Shown here: positions 1 through 13,300 of the stretch, piece after piece
Position numbering within the stretch: position 1 is the first letter of the stretch
How the letters are laid out: the number at the start of each line of letters is the position of its first letter
NCBI GenBank assembly: GCA_948470475.1
Contig: OX419335.1
Span: 36,144,297-36,208,296 of the forward strand
DNA from: Galaxea fascicularis
Taxonomy: Eukaryota; Cnidaria; Anthozoa; Scleractinia; Euphylliidae
DNA length: 64,000 bases
Direction: 5' to 3'
Position numbers and translations under genes: made by a program
Notes under the pieces: model-generated
Database searches by the model: none
Seen by the model: the letters and a program-made list of their open reading frames with translations, nothing else
Told to the model about the DNA's origin: nothing

Positions 1-135
1 TCTCACACCTAGTTTTCTCACATTTAACTGTAATTAGAACCGCACTGCCCTGCTTTTTATAAACAATAGACGCGTGTATATATATAACTTGATAGGTTTA
101 TTCTCCATTAAATACTGTCTGATGAGTGCGTGAGC

Positions 136-169
<34 letters not shown>

Positions 170-705
170 TGTCATATCCTCTTATATATATATATATATT
201 ATTATTATTATTTTAAGTTTCGCTTAGCTCACAGGCTACGCTATGCGCCCTGTGCTGCTTTCTAACACTGTGCATACAGATAGTTTTACTGCATAATAAT
301 AATAATTTATGATGATGATGATGATTATTATCATCAAGTTTGACCAAATCTAAGAGCTCTTCTTTTTGATCGCAAGAAATTGTAAATAGTGTTTTGACCG
401 AATAGTTTTTTTAGCGAATTAATTGTATATAGGATTTTAATGTTAGCGTTTGTTATCGATCAATAAATTATTTTTTTTTAAATTATGATGATGACAAATA
501 ACGTTTTGTACCACTCACCTTCCATAAAAAAATATTTAACTGCACCTTACAGGGAGAATACAGAAATTAAAATGAATTAGGTATAAATTTGGAGTGGTGT
601 GAAACAAAACTACAACGTCTGATCCACGAAATAGCGCCATTTAGTGTGGTCTGGTTCTCACTGAAATATAAATATAGCGAAACCAATGCAGAAAACCCGT
701 CTCAC
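1..705. other. 3' flank of gene A, AT-rich with simple repeats
   Basis: Contains short TA and TTA/ATG runs (near 185-215, 295-330 and 485-495). It is the downstream flank of gene A. No coding segment or transposon end is recognised. Confidence 0.5.
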
Positions 706-884
706 CTACAATGCGCAATAGCCCCATTTGCCGTCGCGTTCAAATATGTCAGTCACAGAGCACCATTTCCGGGGTTTATTTTGATAGATACATCTCCAGT
801 AGGCTGCTCCTTTGTAAATAAAAGGAAACTGGCAGCATGCTCCCTTGGCATTTCCTCCAACTGTTGGAACACCTCCTTTGCAGG
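706..884 (-). CDS. Gene A exon 16: C-terminal FN2 module and stop
   Basis: Reads CKGGVPTVGGNAKGACCQFP then FIYKGAAYWRCIYQ, KWCSVTD and KWGYCAL, with TAG at 706-708. This is a complete FN2 module ending a few residues before the stop, as in gene B (49490-49665) and copy C (38592-38767). The acceptor is TATAAG at 885-886. It shows that the gene ends here. Confidence 0.85.
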
Positions 885-2050
885 CTTATACAGAAAGTAA
901 AAATGCATCAGCCTACTTCCGTACTGAATTAAATATATATCACTGTTAGGGCTTACGCTTATCGTACATGTACGTTCTGCATGCAAATCGGTCTTGTTTG
1001 ATACGCATTCTGCACATGATATTGCTGATCTGTTATAGTATGAATCTTTGAGACCAAAAAATGTGCAGTGGTCTTAGCAATTTGAGGGTCCTATTACGGA
1101 GAATCCATCCACTTCTAACATTGCGTTTTACAGCCGGGGTGGATCTTGAGTGAGACATAGAAAGAATGAGATTGCTCGAGCTGGTGTTATACTTTTATTT
1201 TTAATTTAACACTAAATCCTACCTTTAATGGCGATTTTTTGATGCTGGGGTTTGCCAATTCTTTCGCTCTGCTCTACGCAGCAATGGTCAGGGCATCGTT
1301 GGGAGCAGAGATGGAAACAAATGGGAGGACAAGTCATCTTCGATCGGACCCTAACCATCGAGGGTGAAGGTGGACGTAAATCGTCGAGATGTGCTTTTGA
1401 TTTCCCAGGTGCTACCTGGCAACATTGTCGAGGACATTTGACATTGCAACTTATAGTATCGCAGTTAGACGGGCACGATATGGTTATTGTGTATGATGAC
1501 AAAGCCCGAATCCCACCTCTCTTTGTGGTTGTACAACAACCTTCTGGGCAGAAGCTGGAGCAAACGTTTCTGCAAATCTGTGGGCAGTAAACAGGTGGAG
1601 GAGGAGGACTTTGTGCATAATTAGAAAATGGAAAGTTGCAGCAGTGAACAGGACAGTCGGGGCCACAGAACGTGTCGCAGCTGGGCGGACAAGGGGAAGT
1701 TATCCCCTCATCTGGTGGAGGTTGTTGAATCTGTCAAAAACAAAAGAAAAAAAAAATTCTAAGTCAGTCCAAAAAGTACCTAACAAATCTGATCGTCTTT
1801 TGTTTATTTGGATATTACCGGAGTAGGCGAATGCATCTCGTTTATTTGTTTTTGGCCTCTTGTCTTGCTGAGCAGTCCCTTCACGCAACAGTAATCTGGG
1901 CACGTGTCAACGCATACATTATCACAGTCGTAAGAACATGGCGGGTAAACGATCTTTGGCTGAGGAACTGAGCCAGGTGCATCTCCTAAGTAATAAGTAT
2001 GGGATAACATGTCGCATTTAATATCACTGAACGGCATCTCACGTTAAACA

Positions 2051-2092
<42 letters not shown>

Positions 2093-4319
2093 TAATAGTA
2101 ATGATAATGATAATTAATTTTTATTTATATAGCGCTAAAATCCAATAATTGTCAAAGGGGCTACCTAATTAAATAAATAAATAATAATAAATATACATTT
2201 ATATAGCGCCATCTTCCATTAATTGTTCATGGCGCTTTACAATACTCTAAAACCTTAAAAATTAAGATCCTAAGAATTAAATACGCTATATAAAAGTGAA
2301 AACTACAGGTAAAAACTACAAATCAAATGCACGCTTAAAAAGATAAGTCTTAAGATTAGCCTTAAAAACTGCCTCTGATGATGAAAGCCTGATCTGGAGT
2401 GATAGTTTATTCCAGAGCCTTGGTGCCGCCACGGAAAAAGCCCTTTCACCATACGTTTTAAGATTCACTCTAGGCTCATCAAGCAACCTGTTGTTTGAAG
2501 ATCTTAGTGTGCGACAAGGGTCATTATAGTTCAATAGGTCTTTAATGTAATCAGGAGCCAGTCCATTCAGAGCTTTGTAAGTTAGCAACAATATTTTAAA
2601 GACTATCCTGTAATGAACTGGCAGCCAGTGTAAGCTCCTAAGTATTGGCGTGATATGTTCCCGCCTTCTGGTCAAGGTAACAAAGCGAGCTGCTGAGTTC
2701 TGTAAAAGCTGAAGTCTATAAATCAGATACTTAGGGAGACCATACAATAGAGCATTACAATTGTCCAAACGCGATGTTATGTAAGCATGAACATTAGTCT
2801 CAGTAGCACTCTGGGATAGGTATCCCCTAATTTTAGCTATACTGTGAATGCGGAAAAATGCGCTCTTACAGGTTACTTTAACATGTTCTTTGAAATCTAA
2901 ACATTGATCGAATCCAACTGCTAAGTTCCTGGCCTGTTTACTAGACTTGATTACTTCTTCGCCGACTCTTATATAGTCGAGGGGTGGTCGTGGACGATAT
3001 TTAGAACTAATAACCAAAAATTCAGTCTTGTCCTGATTTAACTTAAGTTTGTTGCGCAGCATCCAGTCACCAATGTCCTTAACACATAATTCTACTACCA
3101 TCTGTGTGCTGGATAAATCATTAGGACAATTGGATGTAAATGACAAGTATAACTGTGTGTCATCTGCATAGAGATGAAACGGTATGCTATGCTTCCTGGC
3201 TATATCACCCAGTGGACTTGTATAAAGGGAATACAGTAAGGGTCCCAGCACAGAACCCTGTGGTACACCGTAGGGTAAATGTTTCTTTGACGATTCAATT
3301 CCATTAATAGAAACAAACTGTTCGCGTGAGTGAAGGTACGAATGAAACCAATGAAGACCAAAGTTCCTAATACCAAAACGATTCTGTAGTCTTGATAACA
3401 AAATCGAATTATCAACAGTATCAAACGCAGTCGATTACAATATTAAAATAAATAAATAAATGGAATATATATTAAAAAAACCCAGAAATTCTTAAAACAT
3501 CTACAATGTACAATATAATTTAAATGTAGCCTACGTTATCTACTATATAAATCAAAAACGTCTTAAAACAAAAGGAATCTTATAACCTATATGCTAACTT
3601 AAATAAAAACGTTTTAAGGGGTTGCTTAAAAGTTGCCACTGAAGCACATTTCGTAATCTCTAGAGGTAAATCACTCCACAATTTAGGTCCTGCAATAGAG
3701 AAAGCTCTGTCTCCATATGTTTTCAATCTGCTTCTTGGAACCGCTAAATATTCTTTACATGAAGCTCTAAGAACGTAATGACCTAGAGTATGTTTTAAAA
3801 TTCAAAAGGTCAGAAATATAAGAAGGTGCAAGGCCATGAAGAGCCTGGTATACCAATTAAAGGACTTTAAAAGTTATTCTAAACTCAACTGGTAACCAAT
3901 GAAGATTAATTAAAATAGGAGTTAGTATGGTCATGCTTCAGGGTGGCACAGTCGGTTAGTGCGCGGCCTTGGTGCAGAAGGTCCCGCGTTCGATCCCCCG
4001 ATCTCACATCCTTGTTTCGACTTCTTTCCTTTCAGTGTAGCTTAAGTAGGAGCACTGATGGAAAGAGGAGGGTAAAATGAGCGCACCGTCGGCTTCCTGG
4101 GAGAATACTCTCTAGAGAGTAAAGGAACTCAGGGAACTACCGACGTTAAATAACGTGCACCTTTGCCTCTACCTTTACGTTTAGCTTCGGTGTCAGTGTG
4201 ACAACACGAGCTGCGGCATTATATGCGTTTATTGGCGGTTTGATATGAAGACTGTTGCTTGAATTGTATGCCTTGGCCATTAATTTAGTTATTATTACTA
4301 CTATTAATCGTTATTATTG

Positions 4320-4350
<31 letters not shown>

Positions 4351-7300
4351 CAGATATGTCGTGTAAAAAATGTATGAGAGTAACACTGATTTTCTGTCAG
4401 ACGCAATTCTTTTAAATCATAACATTGCCACGTGTTACTTAACCCTGCGCGATTTCAGCTTCAGACGACCTGAAATGGGACAATCAGTGATCAGTCAGGG
4501 ATACAGATTACACCACCTTTTCTCAAAAGAAAATAGTGTTCAAAAGAGATTTCAAGAAGAAGCGCTTTAGAAACGTCTTGATTAACAGATTACTTATTAC
4601 ATTGGTGTGAATTGAAAATAACAAAGCTGAAGCAGTACATCAACACACCGCAGAGCTTTCAGAAATTTAATAAACGCTCTTTAAAGCTTGCTTGTAATTT
4701 TCTTTTTGTACTTACTAACGTTGGCTATACGATTGCGTGTTTTCCTCACCTCCGCAGTAACCCCACTGTTTGTCGACGTCATAGTTGTATGTTGTGGCGC
4801 ACCAGGGCTTGGTTTCATCCTGAGTCGTGCAAGTTGTGTATGTTTTCCCGCCGTATATGAATGGAAAATGGCAGCAGTTTCCATTTGAATTGCCACCGTA
4901 AGACAGAAAGCAGCTATTACAGAATCCCCACTGCTTGTCAGCATCATAATTTTGCGTTGTTGCACACCAACGGTAGCCGCGCTCCGCTCTTGTACAGCGG
5001 TGTTGGGGAATTCCTCGATAAACAAATGGAAACGTACAACAAGCACCATTCGACGTTCCTCCATGAGTGGGCATACACACTAAGATTATCAATGAACAGT
5101 AACACCGCACTTGAATTTGTTAATGAGGCAAGACATTCAAATGAAAAATTTAAAAATCAGTACTTGTCAAAACGGCCGGAGTAACCACGCGATAATTATA
5201 AGGCTTAAAAAATAAACTCTAAAATACATCAATCAAAACTAAAATCTGAATATCTTCAATTTCAAAGGTCTAGTTGCTGTAGACTTTAAAAGACTCCTTG
5301 AAATGAAAATGATTAGCGAGCAAAAGAAAGAGCAATTGCCCTTAAAATAGGATCTTCGACCTTAAGTACGAAAGACAATAATTTATAAACGAGCGAGGGA
5401 AGTAATTTTGGAAGCGTTTCTTTAAAGTTTTGAATACAAACTTCTACTCTTCATTTACTCTTTAACAATCAGTTAGTACACATCATCGAGTCAAAACAAA
5501 ATAACATTGATTACCTGGAACATACACTATCTGTAATGATGCAGTTGATTGAGTGATGCTTGCAGTTGTGGGTAGGCATGGACCAGGTGTTGTCGTGGAG
5601 GAAGTAGATGAAGTTGTTGGGGGAACACATGGCGGAAGAGTAGTGGGAAACTTACTTGTGGCAATTGTGGTTGACATCGGGGGAGAAGAAGGTGGTTGTG
5701 ATGTTGTTGATTGGATGAAAGGGGTGGTAATAGGTATGCATGGGCGAGGTGTTGTCGTGGAAGAAGTGGGCGTTGTTACCGGAGGAGTACATGGCGGAGG
5801 AGTAGTGGGGAACTTAGTTGTAGCAATTGTGGTTGATATTATCACTGGCGGAGATGGGGGAGGTGGAGGAGGGGAAGGTGGGGGTGGAGGAGGGGAGGGT
5901 GGGGGTGGAGGAGAAGGAGGAGGGAGAGGACGGGGAGGAGGAGGAGGAGGAGGAGGAGGGGGAGGTGGTGGAGGAGGAGGAGGAGGAGGAGGAGGAGGGG
6001 GAGGGGGAGGGGGAGGTGAGGGTGGAGGAGAAGGAGGAGGAAGAGGATGAGGAGGAGGGGCAGGGGGAGGGGGAGGGGGAGGTGCGGGAGGAGGAGGAGG
6101 AAGAGGAGGAGGGGGAGGAAGAGGAGGAGGGGAGGGAGGGGGAGGAGGGGGAGGAGGGGGAGGGGGGGAGGAGTCGTAGTTTGCCGAACGAAGGAGGTGG
6201 TAGTCGACAAACAGGGGCGAGGTGGTGTCGTGGAAATTGTAACCCAAGGATAACATGGCGGAGGGGGAGAAGGGGGAGGAGAGGGTGGTGAAGGGGGAGG
6301 AGAAGGAGGTAGCGGAAGAGGTGGAAAAGATGGTGGAGGTGGTGGGGGAGGGAATACAGGAGGACCCGCATCGGGAGGAGGAGGGGGAGGAGGTTGAGGG
6401 GGAGGAGGAGAAGGGAAAGGAAAGAGGGTAATCGGCAGAGTTGTTGTTTGGGTAGCTGGTGGCTTTGTTGGTCTCACAGTGGTAGCTGCAAAAAATAAAA
6501 GAAACATAAAAACAAAAGAAAGGGAAAACCAAAAACGTGTTGAAGGAGTTAAATACCTTATTTGTGAGGAGGGATTACTGCTTAAAATTTCAGTTGGCTG
6601 GGTAATCTTGTCTGTGTCAAAGAAATTTCAAGTCTTCAACGAAAACGTGAAGTTGCTGGTCGAATCGTCATGCGTGTCAGCAAATGTTACCTTACACGAA
6701 CGATAGTAAGGAATACAGGTGTCACTGAAGGAAACTTCAACTGTGAGAAGGCTCAAGAAGTAAACCATAATTAAAACCTCCTGCACTGTGTTTTTCTCTA
6801 ATATCGTACATTTGTAATGTTTTTCAAAGTACAATTGTTACCAGTTGTTTTGGGCCTTGGCGTCACAGTAACTTGAATGGCATGATTACAGTCAAGACCA
6901 GGGACTGCGTAGATTGTCTTTTTCCCATCCAAAAGAATTTCGCTCTGTCCGTTTGGATCTTTGGCCCAAAAAGTGACCGTTTGTCCAGGCGAAATTATGG
7001 GTGGCACATCATCAAGATATAGCCGTTGTCTTTCCCCCAAGCCATCCATGACCTTACAATTACGTCAGGAAGAATTAATCGTAAGCTGTAGCAATAGTTC
7101 AGATACGTAGTTCAAGATTTTACAAAATTGTTTTTTTAAATCTGTGTTCGGTAGGGAGAAGCCATATTTGATAATAGTATCTTAACCCTATAATCGCATC
7201 CCGATACCTATACCTATCCAAGTAATAGACAAGCATGGCTAATGAGGTAAATCTATAACGAATCATAAGTAGAATGAGTAACAATACAATCAACTGAAAT

Positions 7301-10300
7301 GGCATCAATTAAAGAAAAGCTGCAAACTAAAGAAAACACAGCTGTCAAGAATGTTGTTAGGTGGCTAAGCCATAGGCATTTCGTTGGAAGGTTTCGGTAT
7401 AAATTTTGGGAAAAAGTACCAAATTAGGTGTTATATGGTAAAATGTACCCCTTTGAAATTATACAGCTTCAGTGTGTTTGTAAGAATGAAAACGATAGCA
7501 GTAGTGATACGATATTGCAAGTGCTCTGATGATGACGCGTGAGCGAAGCCTCGGTATGATAATCCCTTTTTATTTTCTAAAACTCCCGTGGGCCATTAAA
7601 AAGCAGGATTTTGTTCTAAAAGAGCAAATTCTTGTACCTGAGACCCAACATATCCATCGTAATCAGAAATCTGGGATCCCTTCTTATTATCTAGTCCTGT
7701 CAGTTGACCATCTTGAATAATGTATCGAAGTTGGAATGCGGGCTCCTTGACAAAGTAGCCTGTTGGTTTGAGACTGCAATAAAGAATATAGGGCACTCCA
7801 GCCGGGTTTGAGAACCTAAAGTACAAGCATGGTCCTAGAAAAAGAGTAAATATTTTGTGTTAGTCATGTAATTTCGACCAAGTGGTAGTTCGTCTAGCTT
7901 GTTTAGAATACTAGGAAGCATTATACCTAGGCTGCTCAAAATAATGTATGTACGTGTTGAATGATTGGTCACCATTAAGTCGCAACAAAAACCTACAACT
8001 TTCGCAGTTGGAACTTGTAAGAAGGCACGCGATAGTACAGAAAACCGACGAAGACTGAGTAAAGTGACATGGGGAGAAGAGACGATAAGTGTAACGAGGA
8101 TTGGAGTAAAGTTTATTCAAGAGAAAGAGTAGTTAACAATTAGATTATGAGCTCTAGGTTTGTATTGCGCGATAGCTGATGAGGGCGCGAGAGCGAATAA
8201 TCTAATTGTTTTAGTATAAATCTACTAGTCGTTCAAAGCTAAACAAGTAAATTATCTAAATTCCCCTGCAGACACTTTGAAAACGCCATTTTGTTGACAA
8301 ACGCCACTCACTATCTATCACGGAATAGATAGCTCGCGAGTAGCATAGCCAATCATTACATTACATTACATTACTGCTGCCGTGGGCCGAGCCCACATAG
8401 CGCCATGTGCTGTGTGGTGGGCGGCCTAAGAATACCCCCAACGTTCACCAAGCGTGTCGTAAGAGGCGACTAAAATGGTCAAGGGAAGGTACACCCGATG
8501 CAAACCCTTCACTTTGGGCCAGCAACCCACTTGAACTATACATTTGCTACGGAATCCATAGCCAATCAGAGACCAGCATTCGTGATAGAACGCTAGTAGA
8601 TCTATACTAAAGTACTGAATAGACAAGTTCAAAAGGCGGCAATTGACATTAAGTAACATAGCATTAAAATGGAATAATTTTTTTTTACTTTTTTTGGGCG
8701 GATTCGGAGTTGATATCGTTGGAGGTGTGGCTGGTCTTGTGATGATTCCAGGTGTTACTGGCGGCTTGATTGTTGGGAGAGTCGCAAAGCAGTTCACAAG
8801 TGGATTTTCGTTGGCTGATATTGGGCGTAAATAGAAAGCACACCGTTTCACCCATTCGTCATTGGGCTGGTTAAAATCTATGACTAAATTTGCTTGATAA
8901 TAATTCTTATCCAACGCTTCTCTGCAAGTAAACCATCCGTGTCTCAGAACTCTGAATTGAAAGGCACCTTGGTAAGTGAAAAGCGGCAGAAAAATTGAAG
9001 TCGCATCTCTTTCTGAAACCAAGAATCATATGATTTTCATTGAGTCACTGTACTGCGCAGAAGTAACTTAAATGATATTTGCCAAAGCTATGTGAATTTC
9101 GAAAATACAGCAAAAAAAGAGGAGACCTTTGGCCTCAAACGAAATTCAGTGTTAGAGGCAGCTCTAAAATCTACATGCCTGTGTCAAATGTCACACAAAA
9201 AGTCCGGGGTTATTGTTTAAGGACTGTATGCTAAAATCCGCGTGAGCAGGTAGAAACAGTTCTGACCACCGACCGGTTGGCTCAGTTGGTAGAGCGCCGA
9301 ACTACCGTGCCGGAGGTCGTGGGTTCAAACCCCCGGCCGGACCAACACTCAGGAGAAAGTGCTTCCTTTGCAATGACATCTGGTCTAGTCTTCTCGGATG
9401 AGGACGATAAACTGGAGTTCCCATCTCACAACTCTCCACAATTTATTCTGTGGGACGTTAAGAAGCAATAGGGTCGTAACGAACCCTGGCTAAGACCACC
9501 CCTACTGCTGACCTTGGGGCATCTGTGACTTCTCTAAATGATTGTGCAGTCTGGCAAAAGTGCCCAAAAAAGTACTGTAAATTAGTCTTGAAAAACCCCT
9601 TGAGGAAGGCTAATAAAATGTATTGTATTGTATTGTTTTGTATGGTACCTCTTGCGACGATACATAACTACTAAAACAGTTTTGATAAATTGGCCGCTAG
9701 ACTGAGATATCAAAATCAAATGAAGACTGATACGATTCATATGATTTATATGATTCATTTCATATTCACCATTCAGACTGAGGTATATGAAGTGACATTA
9801 AACCTCTGTGGTATCCACTGATGCAGTGCGCTTCTACTCGACTTACTTACCAAAGTTCTGGTCTCCTTTTTTCCCCAAGATGAATCTGAAGTTCTTTTGT
9901 CGAATGTAATGACCAGGAACACAAAGCGACTCGAATGATATGGTCGTATACTCTTGACTCCTTACAATTCCAGGAATACGGGCAACAAAAAACTAAAAAA
10001 CCAAGTGAGACATCAGTAAATGAATATAAATAAAAGATGTGCCTTCTAATTCAGTACAGATCAGTTTCGAGAAAGTTGACATTTTTAACACTCCAGAAAG
10101 TACAACGACGAGCAGCATGGTTGTGAAACGTGATTGCCAGAGGGAGCCTAGCTGGCGTAATGAACATGACCAGCATCATCGGATCCCGGATGGCAGTCCA
10201 TCGAAGAACGTAGGGAGATAGCCCGCCTGACAACAATTATGAACAAAATTGTCCACGGTCACGTTGATGTCTCCACTACACCCCTTCAGCCTAGGGCCGC

Positions 10301-13300
10301 CAAACATATTATACTTCTCATCTGTCATACCGTCACCTCCAATATAATCAGAACCGCTATCGATCTTCTTTTCCCCACGTTCAATTCCTGAATGGAATTC
10401 ATTACCTTTAACTTTACGCAGTGTTACCTCTGTCAATGAAGTCATTTAAATCTGGCCTTTCACAGTTAGACAGCTCTAAGGTTATAAGCTTTGGTCACTA
10501 TTATGACTAAAGACTGCTGATTACCGCTATCTTAGATAGATTGATACAGTGATCAATATCGATTTATTGTAACCCTTTAACCCCTAGAGTGTTTAAGTTC
10601 TCCTTAAAGTAAAACTGCTCAATCAACATTAAGGTAGGGCGAAAAAAGAAAGTGATCAACAACTATCGAAGGTCTTGATTGTTTAACAAATTGGTCTCTT
10701 CATTATCGTAGAAAATGTACGGAGAACAGTGTGGAGAATTGACATGCTGATATATATTACGGTTTAAAGGGTTAAACAGACTAAAGCTAAACTGTATTGA
10801 ACAGATGTAATTGTGTGCGATTAACACTGAATCTAAATTTTATACTGTTTATTTTTGATATTTTATAAATAAAAACTAGGAGACTATTCACTTAGAAAGT
10901 GAGATGTTTGTTTCACGTGAACAACTAACCACTACATTTTTCTTAAAAAAGAGTTGTAAAACTGGGGATGCCACTTGAAGGATGTTTAACACTTTTTTCA
11001 TATATATAAGAACGTCTAATTTTGGAGCTGAGGCTCGACGTTCTACTTTTTTTTCGTAATTTGAGCCTGAAAACGTTCTTAAGGTGTTATTAAGTTACAT
11101 GGTACACACATGATTTCGCGCCAACCAACTGTTGGTAAATTTAGCTTTACAAAAAACATAAAACAAATGAGTAGTTCTTAGCTGATTCTCAGGTTGGGTA
11201 TGTTCTAAGCATGTTCTTAAAATTTGGGTTAATTTCAGCCTCAACGTCCTTATGAATAAGGTTCTTATAAACAAAAAAAGAGTGTGTTGGAAAATGCTGA
11301 TAATTTCGGTCGGAGTCATATTTGTCGTGAGATACATTTTGATAATTACAGGAGACAAAGGGAATAGAAGAGAATTGTAAGTAAATTGTAAATTAATTGT
11401 AAATTCTCGCAACCTGACAGTTTTTCGTCATTTCCAGTTTCCCCTCTGTGATTCGCCAGCAGAGATTTAACAGTGGATACTGAGGAGCAGGAACATCCAA
11501 GGAGTATATCATATAAAAACCACCATTCACAACTAAGATTAAAAGAAGACGAAGTAAATGTAAAATTAATAACAACGGACGAGAAATGAAACTCGAAAAA
11601 TACCACTTATGTCCAGAAATGCATGTAACTGGGGCCTTGGGTACTTCATATTACTCACGATTAATTGTTATTTCCACATGCCTTCATATTTGACAGAATT
11701 GCTTGCATTAAGGTGAGGATTAGAGCTAGGGAGCACTTTGTGATGTCTATCATAAAGAGCACGAATCTCATCAGCATGCATTTCTGGGCATAAAAAAAAA
11801 ACATGCATAAATGATCTCACTGGATAACCTTCAACTAAATTGCTGCGGCAATAATGTTACACAGCGGGAGGCAAAAATTAAATATTAAAAATTTATTTTT
11901 GATTTCAGTGGTTGAAGAAAAGAAAACCAATTATAATGAAATCACCCTGCTGTGAGGGAGATTAAGCCACTAGCGGCGCTGCCGCAGAATACAAGTTAAA
12001 ATTACACGAAGTAGAATAGAGTTGGTGTTAAACAACAATGACGTCCGGACGTGACGGATGAAGTTTACATTTTTTTTTCAAATTTATGGCAATAAATTTA
12101 GGAATAAAACCATTATTTTGAGATGTAAAAAGTTTGCATTTAGCCGATTGACTTCGGTTTCGGTGTAAGGTTGGTGCAAGTGCAGAGACCGCGGAGCGGA
12201 TTTTCGAGAAAGTGGGCTAATGCGAACGCGTAGGCGTGAGCCAACTAGGTGGGTCAGAGGGCGTACTCACCAGGGAAATTTTGAAATGGCTAGAAAAGGA
12301 TCATTTTTCGTCTGTTCAGGAACAAACCTAACGACAAACTGTCTCATTCAGTCGTGTTTGTACGAGAAAACCCTCCAAAAACTAAATTGGATCGAAATGG
12401 ACACATCAGAAAAAGGCAACGTTTTCTAAGAGGTCCACATAAATTATTTGACATAAAATAATATAATGTAGTTTTTTTGTAAAAGACGGATCTGATAGTG
12501 ATTTAATCCGCCAAAAAATCCCCCCCCAGCCCCCACCCACTGAGAGCGCTCGCCTTTCACCAATGTGTCCCGGCTGTGATTCCGGGAGTCGGTGTCATAT
12601 GTCCCATGAGTTAATACCAGCTTATTGTATTGTTAGCTGATTGGTCTTTCCAGGATAAGGAAATAAATAAATAAATAAATAAAGTTTATTACTTACTCAC
12701 TCTGGCGAAGCCGAGTCGATCTATGAAATTGACGTTTCTCGCTATTACGCGAACATTCATGTTGGAATCAGGAATATAATATGGGTACTTTGGGTTGTAC
12801 ACGTAAACCCCTTTGTAAATCCCGGTGGCTAGGGTGGTTGAAACTGTCACTCCCGCTACGACACTTGTTTCACCTACTGCCCCTACTGCTACTTCCGCTT
12901 GCCCTCCTGCTACCGCAGTTCCATTGCCACCAACTTGAGACGTTCCCACAACAGTGCCATTGGCAGAGTATATGTTAACAATCTGGATTTCAAGAGTGTT
13001 GTCAGCTAGTTGTTACTTTTAGCAAAGCGCACAAACCACATGATTGATTGCTATACTTATTAATTATCTAATAATATACATGAACAAACTACTCAATTCT
13101 TATTGGCTGAGAGCAGTGCAGTTCAAGTGTAACAACAGTGCAAAAAGTGTAATTCAGTGCAAGTACACATCTAAATTCTGAATATTTATTGGCTGAAAGA
13201 TAATGGAAAATTTTCTAAGCCAATGATAAAACGTAAAATAATGACGAACATTTTGTGCGGAAACTTTGAAAAACGTTTTCTCGAGTGAGAATGCTCGCTT

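Noticed and set aside
5553..6507. Long Gly-rich, Glu-rich, Ser-rich and Arg-rich open frames on both strands
   Set aside because: They are shadows of the Pro-rich exon of gene A in other frames; only the Pro/Thr readings fit the splice sites and the gene B partner.
10051..10445. Minus-strand frames between exons 7 and 8 of gene A
   Set aside because: Exons 7 and 8 join directly in phase, as in gene B, and the plus strand here reads a decayed LINE.
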